A DNA stretch of 64,000 bases from Tillus elongatus (Eukaryota > Arthropoda > Insecta > Coleoptera > Cleridae). The DNA is taken from assembly GCA_964006375.1 (NCBI GenBank), contig OZ023265.1, positions 114,693,358-114,757,357 of the forward strand. The letters are read 5' to 3'. The notes under the pieces are model-generated. The model was not told the DNA's origin. It searched no databases and worked only from the letters and a program-made list of their open reading frames with translations. This document shows, one piece after another, positions 53,356 through 64,000 of this stretch; position 1 is the stretch's first letter; every line of letters starts with the position of its first letter. Made by a program: the position numbers and the translations under genes.

Positions 53356-54271
53356 AAACTTGGGGCAACTCGAAGTTTGCCAAGGCTTGTAACGTCGAAT
53401 GAAGAAAATATAGTGAACGTTTTAGCCTATTTCCACGCATATGCACAAACTTCCGTCCAAAGTGCAGCATATGATTTAGGCGTAACTTATTATGCGGTGC
53501 AAAATATTCTGGCCAATCACAACATGCACCCTTTTAAATTTATAACACTTCAACACCTGAAATCAGATGATTACCAACGTCGTATTCAACATTGTGAGAT
53601 ACTCCTAATACGCATTGAAGAGGATCCTAACTTTTTGAGAAAAATAATCTGGACAGGCGAAGCCAAGTTTTCGAGAGAAGGCATTATTAATATAATGAAT
53701 TTACATTTTTGGGTCGATCAAAATCCACGCATGGTCAAGTAGAGGGGCTATCAAGAAAAATTTAGTTTTAATGTTTTTTGCCTCTCAAAAGACAACCAAA
53801 TAAGATTTTTCATTTACAATGAGCCATTAAATAGCAATCATTACCTCCACATTTTAAGGACAGTAGTAACAAATTTTTTCGAAAATTTAATATCAGAAGA
53901 TTTCCGTACTTCTTGGTTCCAGTTGGATGGAGCACCCAGACATTGCACGCAAGAGGTAACACGTGAGCTGTTTCAGATATTTCATGACCACTGATTTAGG
54001 CGCTTGGGCCCATGGGATTGGCCTGCAAGGTCCCCCGACCTTACACCCCTCGATTTCTACCTTTGGGGTACTTTAAAACAAAAGGTATACCATACACCGG
54101 TGAACATTAAAGAGGAGATACGTCAACGTGTGACCAATTGCATCGACCAACTAGATGCTAATTAAATACATAAAGCGACAACTGATGGTGTACATCAACA
54201 GATTTTGAAGTGCTTAGAAGTCAATGGGGGATCTTTTGAGAATTTGTTGTAAAATGTTTAGAATCTAATAA

Positions 54272-55202
54272 TAAATAATAATTGAACAAATTATCTTGTA
54301 TTCGCATAACCATTCTTTTGCTCATTGGTTGCAATTCATGATACATTTCATTGAATTTCTTACATGTTCTTGCTACAATTTTGTCACATTGTCCATGAAA
54401 AATAGTGTTATCAAAACTTCATTTGAGTAATTATTTCGCTCCATCTTAACTTGTTTTCAAATAAATATTAAGTGGAAAATCGCAAATGAATCTTAAAACT
54501 TCGGCGTCTGTCAAACACAGTAAACAATTAAGCAATTGTCAAATCAGATGGAGTTGCATGACTAACTAATACAAATTTTGTAAAGATAATGTGTTTTTCA
54601 TAAATTATTGCCATTATTTCGAAAACTTGACTAGCTAGGTATACCACTATGATACATCAATTTGGAGGAAGTTTAATTGCCTTTCAGAATTTTAAATAAT
54701 ATACAGGGTGTCCTATTTGAAAAAAATTAAGTTTTGGCCTTTTTTGTGTGTCACGTTAAAATCATTAATTTTAAACCGCCCTGTATAACATGAAATGAAT
54801 TTATTTGGGTAACGATTAAATACCAGGCTTTCCAAAGTGTGAACAAAATTTCAACCTTCTATAGGTTTAAATACCAGCTAAATTAAAATTTTAGTGGAAC
54901 CATTCTTCTGAATAAAAAAATTAAATAAGTATTATCTCGAAAACCGATGTAGATAGGTATAGGAAGCTATTAAAAAAAAACGATCATGAAGAAATAACAA
55001 TTCTAAAAACAAAATAATATACAGGTGTCCCATTAAAAGTAAGAAAGTTGTTACTACTTTTGACTAGAAGCGGCAACACCGCCAAAATAAAAATATTGTA
55101 GAAAGATAGGTCGTGCCTATTTATGGCAGTATCCAAATTTTCAGATTCTTCCTATGTCCCGTTTTCCAGAAACGTCTAACCTACCATCGACCATCAACAA
55201 CC

Positions 55203-55206
<4 letters not shown>
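54272..55206 (-). repeat. Right arm of the long inverted repeat
   Basis: Mirror image of 52428-53355, containing an inverted, truncated copy of the start of the transposase (54275-54450 region). Confidence 0.9.

Positions 55207-55250
<44 letters not shown>
55207..55250. repeat. (TA)n, right part of the split array
   Basis: About 22 TA units after the CCCTG end of the mariner-like element. Confidence 0.9.
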
Positions 55251-55252
<2 letters not shown>

Positions 55253-55440
55253 ATGTGTCACACCGATAACTCAAAAAAAAATTTTATCTCAAAAAATAAA
55301 AAGCTATGATAACAAAATTTGATAGGTACGTTTAGGATATAAAAAGTAAACTATATACGAAAATTTAGATTTCTATGTTACAAGAAAAAAAGTTTTCCTA
55401 AGATGATTTAATGAGTTTGTCTGATAAACATATAATTTTA
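55251..55440 (+). repeat. RepA right half, 3' side of the disrupted copy (short subtype)
   Basis: GTGTCACACCGATAACTCAA, AAAGCTATGATAACAAAATT and ATTTAGATTTCTATGTTACA in the order seen at 56390-56480. Confidence 0.75.
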
Positions 55441-56572
<1,132 letters not shown>

Positions 56573-56730
56573 GAAACTCGTTTTTACGTTGTGGGAATTT
56601 GTTGTTGCCAAGCTATTAACATTAGTGATTCGTCTCTGGGAACATACCGTGAGACCAAACTAACAATTTTTTTTTTGTAAAATGCATGTTTTTTGTGCTT
56701 CCTTCGGTTATCTAACATTTTCTGGTTGGG

Positions 56731-56780
56731 TCAGGTCAGTTCAGGTTAGGTCAGGTCAGGTCAGGTCAGGACAGATCAGG
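56731..56780 (+). repeat. (TCAGG)n pentanucleotide tract
   Basis: Ten 5-bp units, seven exact TCAGG, one TTAGG, one TCAGT and one ACAGA. TCAGG is the telomeric unit of many beetles and TTAGG of most insects; the tract also contains overlapping AGGTCA nuclear-receptor half sites. Its short length argues for an ordinary microsatellite. Confidence 0.8.
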
Positions 56781-57140
56781 TCGTTCCGACCTGCTTGGTA
56801 GAGTGTTTTGTGCATAAACGACACGAATACTGTTGTCTTTGCGACTTCTGTACAAGCCTGGGGGACCTGAAGTAAATAGGTGTGCTGGAGGGGGAAGAAC
56901 ATTATTAAGAGATGCGGAATGCGAAAAAGGCTGCTTATAGAGGTCCAACTACGCTGTTTTTGTCGGTGTTGCTACTATACTTCCTTCCCTCAGCAGCTCT
57001 ATTCACTCTGGGTCCCGTAACTGTTGAGGGGCTTTTTCCACAATATTTTGCTTCTGGCTTATGCATACTGGGGTGGTTAGGTGGGTTTAAGTTAGATTTA
57101 TCCTAATCAAAATTCCACCTCGTTCTTCTGGTTCCTGAAA

Positions 57141-57256
57141 TATCCTGAAAAAAAACGACTTTTCAGGATATAATATTTTTGCCACAACTTTTATACTAAT
57201 GGTTGTATCGAGATAGGATTGTCATGTGACAATCCCATCTCGGAAATGTTTCCGAG
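57141..57256. repeat. Three consecutive hairpins
   Basis: TATCCTGAAAA/TTTTCAGGATA (57141-57170, 11 bp, perfect), CGAGATAGGATTGTCA/TGACAATCCCATCTCG (57209-57242, 16 bp with one mismatch, 2-nt loop) and CTCGGAAA/TTTCCGAG (57239-57256, perfect). No ORF nearby. Confidence 0.85.
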
Positions 57257-57835
57257 ACACTATTAAATTTAAGATATGTCTGTTGAATTAAAATCCTTAC
57301 CAAAGGTTTCGAATCTTCAGAAACATCTTCAACTACATTTTTCTAATGGGGGTCATATTAAATTTTTACATTTCTAAATAGAGCTTTTTTTCTGATTATA
57401 ACCTTGTATCACATCATATGATCAATGCATTAACTTTTAAAAAAATTGAAATAATATAGTTATTGCGAAGAGTTCTTTGGACATATTATTTTTAATACTT
57501 GTATATAACATAACCAACTTGACAGCCTAATTAAATGAATGTTTGATCATTGAAATTTTATTGACTGTACTAGTAAAATTAAATTTTGAATTAGAAGCAA
57601 TACAATTAATAAAAAATTAGTTTTTCAAAATGGAATAAAATTACAAACTAAAGTGAAAAACAAAAAGATTACATGAGGTTATTTTTTTCTATACATAGTA
57701 CATTTATAGTAGGTTACAAACTTTAAAATTAAAATATAACATACAAACTTTCACCACACGTATTTACAAAAAAAAATTAACTGTAATTGTCAACTTAGCA
57801 AAATAGATAAATATTTTTTTGTACTTTACCATCGC
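57257..57835. other. No gene seen
   Basis: AT-rich non-coding sequence. Confidence 0.4.
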
Positions 57836-57976
57836 TCTATTTCCGCGCCTATGGCCAATCACCAACGCCAGAGACCAGTTTCACCTCACTATCCTGTAAA
57901 TTTTGCCGAACATCTACTTTTCTGTAAGAAGAGTAAGAATACTAACGTGCCCAACATCGCATGGACACGGACCAAC
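57836..57976 (-). repeat. SINE-A 3' fragment
   Basis: TCTATTTCCGCGCCTATGGC, CAATCACCAACGCCAGAGAC and GTGCCCAACATCGCATGGAC: the 3' half of SINE-A, reversed, just upstream of a full copy. Confidence 0.75.
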
Positions 57977-58015
57977 AAAATAAATAACTAAAAAGAAAAT
58001 ATTGTGTGTGTGTGT

Positions 58016-58363
58016 GTTTTGTTTCTTTAACGTCGGCCTATTTCCGCGACTATGGCCAATCACCGACGCCAGGGAGCAGTTTCACCTCACTGTCCTGGAA
58101 ATTTTGCCGAACCCCTGCCTTTCTGTAAGGAGGGTAGGGATATTTAACGTGCCCAACATTGCATGGATAGGGGACCGACGGCTCTACGCCCCCTCCGAAG
58201 GGCGCAACGTGCAGACATTCAACTTATTCTAATACAATGCCAGCACCTCGGTTGATGTGAATGTTACAGTATGTACTGAAAAAGTAAAATGAGTACCCAG
58301 GGATCGAACCCAGTACCCTTCAGTTCAGAGGCACACGTTCTTACACCTGAACCACCGAGGCTC
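58016..58363 (-). repeat. SINE-A, complete copy
   Basis: From the 3' end ACGTCGGCCTATTTCCGCG to the head GAGCCTCGGTGGTTCAGGTG on the minus strand, with box B GGTTCGATCC (58301-58310) intact. Directly preceded by a (TG)n tail at 58003-58017. Same length as 50658-51030. Confidence 0.85.
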
Positions 58364-58411
58364 AATTTTTTTTAAAATTACTGAGTTCATTTGCTTAATA
58401 AGTTTTTATTT

Positions 58412-58413
<2 letters not shown>

Positions 58414-58479
<66 letters not shown>
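58414..58479. repeat. (TA)n microsatellite
   Basis: About 33 TA units. Confidence 0.95.
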
Positions 58480-58484
<5 letters not shown>

Positions 58485-58565
58485 CATATTATTTGATTTT
58501 TCCATATTAAATTTCACTTCACGGTTGGCGTAAAACACTACACACAAAAACCACTGCCACAAGTT

Positions 58566-58690
58566 TTATTGAATTTTCAATAAAAAAAAGTCACTAATGA
58601 GGAGATCCCGACTTTTGAATTTGGAAAAAATTTCTTCATATGAGCTCGATCTAGCCGCCCTTAAATACACATCCGGGGTCAGTTTTTGCT
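58566..58690 (+). repeat. RepA left-half fragment
   Basis: GTCACTAATGAGGAGATCCC, TATGAGCTCGATCTAGCCGC and ACACATCCGGGGTCAGTTTT. Confidence 0.75.
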
Positions 58691-59289
58691 ATCTTCCCTA
58701 CCTCTAAAATTATCAGCCATATTTGCATAAGTGTATTACACTTAAAACATTCTTTAATTTGAAGCTAACCCATTCCCCGAAGCAGGTGCCTCCTGTGGTG
58801 TGCATGCATGGAGTTGGGGCGCCATTGCACGTTTGAGCCAGCAATCGGGCACGTCCCTGTGTCGCAGGTAGGGATGTCGCCATATTTATGGCTAAAGATG
58901 GTATATAGGTGTTCGAGATGTTGGTGGGACCCCAAGGGACCCCGGCGATATCTCGGCGTTAAAACCTCCCCTGTGGACGAGCTCCATCCCTCAGCAATGA
59001 GGGATGTATCACCGTAACCCTACGTAGTCATGTCTAAGGAGGGCCGGGAATGCTTGCCTTAATTGGTCGGCATTGCGAGGAGACACATCTATAAAAGATA
59101 TGGCGGTTTTCCCTCAATAACCGCAAACCTTTGGGGATAAAAATGTGGGATATCTCCTCTCTAACCGCCAGACCTATGGAAGAAGGGACGGGGGTCATCC
59201 CCTCTCTATCCACCAAATCTTTGTAATCCGATGAGGCTATAGTAGCCAGCCTTTCAACACTAAGTGAGTGGTGAACGTGCCGCCACCTA
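58691..59289. other. GC-richer sequence upstream of a non-LTR remnant
   Basis: Clearly less AT-rich than its surroundings; probably the unrecognised 5' part of the element that follows. No domain could be read. Confidence 0.35.
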
Positions 59290-61262
59290 GTTGCGGAACC
59301 AAGTAGTATGTTGTCACGCCAGCTTATCGTATATAGTATATGGCCAGTCTGGCTTGAAACTATATTCCATCCAGCTGGACAGTGACTATTGGTGTATATT
59401 CCCGAACTGGGACGTAATAACCTCCTACCCAAATCGCTGAGACCTCTCAATGTTACTTCATTTCTCCCAAAGAGATTGGAGAGCATACTCGACGGATACA
59501 TTAAAGGGAATATCTTAAACAATAACCCCTAAATACTCACATGTGCGCCTACCAAACTAGAAAATCTACTGAGTTAGCACTCAATAATATTGTTAGGAAA
59601 ATTACACACTCCCTGGTTAACAGATAGGTGGCGATGACTGCGTTTCTCGACATTGAAGGAGCATTTAACCATGCACTACCTACCCCTCCCATCGCAAGGG
59701 GAGCTGGTCAGCTTCAGGTCTGCAAGGAGGTGCCCGCTGGAAGGAGTATTATCCCTCTGCTTTGATCCATTTTGTGGACGATTTGCTGGCTATCCTAGAA
59801 CTGTGGTAGGTTGAGGTCCAAGCGTATGCAGATGACCTTGTCATAATGGTTAGAGGAAAATCTGAAGAGGAACTTTCAAATACACTACAAGAGACATTAA
59901 ATGTAGTTAAAGATTGGTGCCGGAGGGAGCAGATGTCTGTGAACTCTTTCAAAATTAGCATTGTTCCATTTACCAAAAGAAGAAAATTGGACAAATCAAA
60001 ACCACCTCTTCTAATAGGCAAAATATCTGAGGGTTACCCTAGATAAGAATCTTAACTGGAACTACCAGTTAGAGAATGTAATACCCAGAGCCAAACTGTC
60101 CCTGTGGACATGCCGAAGAATCTGTGGAAATAACTAGGGAACAAGCCCACAACAGATGTACTGGTTCTATGTAGTGGTTATCAGACTGATGGTAACCTAT
60201 GGAGCTATAGTTAGGTGGCCTAAGGCACTTCGTGGTATCGCGATGGCCAAACTGGCTCAGCTACAGAGACAAGCTTGTCTGATGATAACGGGTGCGATAA
60301 GCACCGCTCCATCAATCGCTCTGGAGGTCCTCCTAAATAATTATACCTCTTCACATTTGACTGGGGAGGAAGGATAGGTGAATAACGTACAAACTAAAAC
60401 AAACAGCTGACAACATTCCAAAGGCAATTAGTTTGGGGAGGACCGGACTCGGTGACTTTGAGAGTCATGAGTTTTGGGAATGATTTCAGACCTAATGCCT
60501 ACAAAAATCAGTAGCGTAATGTCTTTCAAGACCGTTCTTCCGGAAAGGGAGGACTGGGACACCAAACGACCACAATGGGGGCAGATCTCTGCTAGTACAT
60601 TGACGCCTTCAAAACCGCTCGGGGGCTGGAGCTGGCGCATATGGGAGCAACACCGATGCAAGAATATCATATAGTTTTGGAAAGTATGCAACCATACACC
60701 AGGCAGCATTGTATGCCATCAAATTGTGTGCGAGAGTAATTATACAAAACCATTGCACACACAAATCGATAAAATATATTAAGATAGCTAAGCTGCAATA
60801 AAGGCACTTGGTTTCTACCGTTGCAATGCAAAAACGGCGTAAAAAAGGAGCTGTAAATATGCTCTCAACGAACTAGGCACCTGCAATGGTGTGTCGCTGG
60901 TGTGGATACCGGGTCACTCGGACCTTGATAGCAATGTAGTGGCCGATGCGCTTGCCAGGGGTGGTGCCCAGGAGGACTTTACCGGACCAGAACCTGTGCT
61001 GGAGATATCATCATGCACAGCAAAACGTACCATAAAGACCTGGACAGATAGAAGGACAATCCAGCAATGGTAAAATCTGTCAGGTTTAGCACACTCTAAG
61101 GCCTTCATAAATGGCCTTTGAGGGCCAAGGGCTAAACAACCTCCAGAGCTAAACAGACAACTGAGAAGTCTGGTCGGACTGTATACAGGCCACTGCCGTG
61201 TTGAATCTTTTATCCTATGTGTTAAAGTATCCACACGATTTAAATAACATACTTCACAAAAA
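59290..61262 (+). pseudogene. Non-LTR retrotransposon ORF2 remnant (RT and RNase H), heavily decayed
   Basis: Pieces in order on the plus strand: SLRPLNVTSFLPKRLESILD (about 59435), AFLDIEGAFNHAL (about 59640; first RT catalytic Asp), an AYADDLVIMVRGKSEE box (about 59820-59860), KDWCRREQMSVNSFK, VTLDKNLNWNYQLE (about 60035), IRLMVTYGAIVRWPKALRGI (about 60180), LQRQACLMITGAISTAPSIA (about 60270), the RNase H tail SLVWIPGHSDLDSNVVADAL (about 60893) and YTGHCRVESFIL (about 61180). Frameshifts and deletions separate them. The combination fits a Jockey/I-supergroup element with RNase H, but a different family from that at 14633-20214. Confidence 0.75.
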
Positions 61263-61664
61263 TAGTTTTGGGTAATTCCGTGCCGAAACATTTTCTCCTT
61301 AGTGGGGTAGGTCTCATTTGTTTACCTTATATGTTGCTGACCTCCAGTCTCAAGAAAAAGTCGTCGAATATTTTCCAAATTTCGTTCCAAGAAATATTTG
61401 GGTACTTTAACTGAATATTTGCTGTTATTTGCATTTTGTCTATAAACATGTGATAGTTGTTTGATCTTTACCATCGAAATTTGTTGCCAATCAAGCGCTT
61501 GAACTCTACTGATTATTTTTCTGTATGGATTTAGCGAATGCGATACTTTTAGGTTGGCCGCAAATATAATATTAAGGCTGGATTTTTATCTAAGTTAGTC
61601 GACATTTGAAGACCATGAAAAAAACTGCGTTTTTAAAAATAGAGCTTTACATGGCTTTATCTAC
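61263..61664. other. No gene seen
   Basis: AT-rich spacer. Confidence 0.4.
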
Positions 61665-62545
<881 letters not shown>

Positions 62546-62772
62546 ATAAAGTTCAATATATCTGTTATTATACAACATATGAAAAAAAAATTGTATATAT
62601 TAATTATAGGGTGTCTTGAGCTCCATCTTAAAAAATTATTTCTACAATCACAGGTGGCCCATAAGTCGTTGGTGATACAAATTTTCTTTTTTTTTTTAAT
62701 CAAACACGCCTTATGTTATTGCATTTTTGCATTTTCCATCGAAATATAATGCATGTTTGTAAGAAAAAAAAT

Positions 62773-63087
62773 TCTGGACGCAGTAAGTGCGTTATGGTAG
62801 CTAATTTTGATCAAATGCTTAATATTTGAATAGCTCAATTTGCTATTAACCTATAAGGTTGACCAAGAAACGAATTTTTTCGGGAACACTTTAAGTTTAC
62901 TTTCGGAAATTTTTGTACATTTTCAAACAATAAAGTTATTTTGATGAAACATGGCACATTGTTTTTACTATATAGATTATACTGGTAACCAAATTTGATG
63001 CCTGCTTTCTTAAAAAAACACACATTATTGCTATTAAAAAATAGTTTTATGAAAATTCACTACCATAACGCACTTGCTGCGTCCAGA
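62773..63087 (-). repeat. MITE-B, complete copy
   Basis: 315 bp bounded by TCTGGACGCAGTAAGTGCGT (left) and ACGCACTTGCTGCGTCCAGA (right); the inverted ends extend about 40 bp to TAGCTAATTTT / AAAATTCACTA. The interior is the reverse complement of the 22720-23004 interior. Confidence 0.85.
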
Positions 63088-63099
63088 GTTTTTTATAAG

Positions 63100-63699
63100 A
63101 TTATAACCTCCTTTTTAGGCGTAGGTAAAATGAATTCTAGATACATGAAAACCTTGCTGTTATCTGGACCATCTTCTGGCTATATTTATTTCCAAGACGC
63201 AATAATTGAGATATAAACCATATTTTTAAAAGTAGAAAGCAGTTGAGGTACTATATGTTTGATATCAGATCCGTAGGCATCTTTTGTCTTTGATTATCGT
63301 TACCTGAACATTGTTTATTATTCTAGTACATCTAGCCTTACAGTGTCTCTCTATTAGGGAAGAAATGGGCCCGGACTGACAATTTACAAAATGCTTAGTT
63401 GGTTGTACACAATCTCTATCTTATGCCATTCTGTATTAATTGGAGCTGCCGTGACAACATATTACCTAGTTCCACACCGAGATGGCGACCCTGTCGTACA
63501 TCTCACAATATTCTAGTACAGATTTTTCGTACATCTCTGCACTGGTGTTATTAAAGAGAATGCCTATTATTTTCACCTCATTTTCATTTTTAAACGACGA
63601 TTGAAAATCTATATATCCTGATTTATTTTGTGCTTTTTCTAACATTACCATTTTATATTTATTGTGGTAACGAATGACTCACCTTCTACTTCCAAACGC
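63100..63699. other. No gene seen
   Basis: The 61-aa reverse ORF at 63466-63651 has no feature I recognise. Confidence 0.4.
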
Positions 63700-64000
63700 A
63701 ATTGAATTATATATTTTTTAAACTCCGTATGGCTTGCAGAACCTTTCTTCGTAATATTTTAGTCCGCAAAGGTGTAATGTTTCAGATACAGTTTTATAAA
63801 CATAATTTTTCATCGTTCCTCACAGAAAGGGTACTAACGGAGATAGATCGGTAAACCATGCTGGCCAACGTACGTTTTTATTGCTGGAAATAACTTTTCA
63901 AAGGAACATTTCTGACAGATATTTGGCCACACTCCTAGCGTTATGAGGCGGTGTCTAGTCTTGCTGAAACCGGATGTTCTTTAAACGATTGATACAAATA
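63700..64000 (-). pseudogene. Mariner-like transposase C-terminal part, cut by window edge
   Basis: Minus strand from 63960: IRFQQD, a stop, TPPHNARSVAKYLSEMFL (second catalytic Asp kept, about 63945), NVRWPAWFTDLSPLVPFL (about 63865; relatives have a SPDLSPLDF-type box, so the third Asp is replaced by Val here), then TMKNYVYKTVSETLHLCGLK (about 63800). Stops are present. It continues beyond the window. Confidence 0.7.

Noticed and set aside
56912..57106. 64-aa hydrophobic ORF as a small membrane protein
   Set aside because: Single short ORF without a family signature; hydrophobicity alone is weak evidence in AT-rich DNA.
59034..59522. 162-aa minus-strand ORF
   Set aside because: Antisense to the non-LTR RT remnant that reads clearly on the plus strand from about 59390.

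Overview
No host gene is recognisable in this window. It is AT-rich, repeat-dominated DNA from an arthropod genome, most likely an insect. The evidence is the transposon mix: mariner and mariner-like transposases with an insect-type N-terminal domain, a CsRn1-type Ty3/gypsy element, R1- and I-group non-LTR retrotransposons, a Penelope-like element and tRNA-derived SINEs. Very long (TA)n arrays recur throughout. The sequence does not identify a species.

Layout. 0-7.2 kb: repeat fragments, a SINE and a mariner gene in two collinear halves (2.2-2.7 and 6.7-7.2 kb); the 3.9 kb between them carries an internally deleted R1-clade element (minus strand, 2893-5099) bounded on both sides by (TAC)n. 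8.4-9.8 kb: a complete but decayed mariner-like element with about 140-bp terminal inverted repeats. 12.7-13.0 kb: a non-LTR tail. 14.3-22.3 kb: a decayed Penelope-like element (minus strand) apparently split by a nearly intact 5.6-kb I-group non-LTR element (plus strand). 22.5-25.8 kb: two related non-coding families (local names RepA and MITE-B). 25.9-31.6 kb: a mariner-like transposase gene interrupted by a nearly intact gypsy element (26468-31225, LTRs differing at 2 of 318 positions). 31.7-41.5 kb: mostly non-coding, with a second SINE, hairpins, (TA)n and RepA copies. 41.8-50.4 kb: a 4.2-kb segment present twice in direct orientation, nearly identical, each copy with an LTR-retroelement integrase remnant and a SINE. 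50.6-56.6 kb: a SINE, then a mariner-like element whose inverted repeats are about 0.9 kb each, sitting inside the (TA)n array of a RepA copy. 57-64 kb: hairpins, SINEs, a decayed non-LTR element, full RepA and MITE-B copies, and a mariner-like fragment leaving the window.

The genes do not form pathways. The organising principle is nesting: elements inserted into other elements and repeatedly into simple repeats. (TA)n arrays are built into RepA and serve as landing sites or recombination edges for other elements. The most unusual items are the mariner-like element with about 0.9-kb inverted repeats, the RepA family, the R1-clade element bounded by (TAC)n, and the tandem 4.2-kb unit. RepA, MITE-B, SINE-A and SINE-B are labels used only here; alignments were made by eye, so boundaries can be off by several bases.
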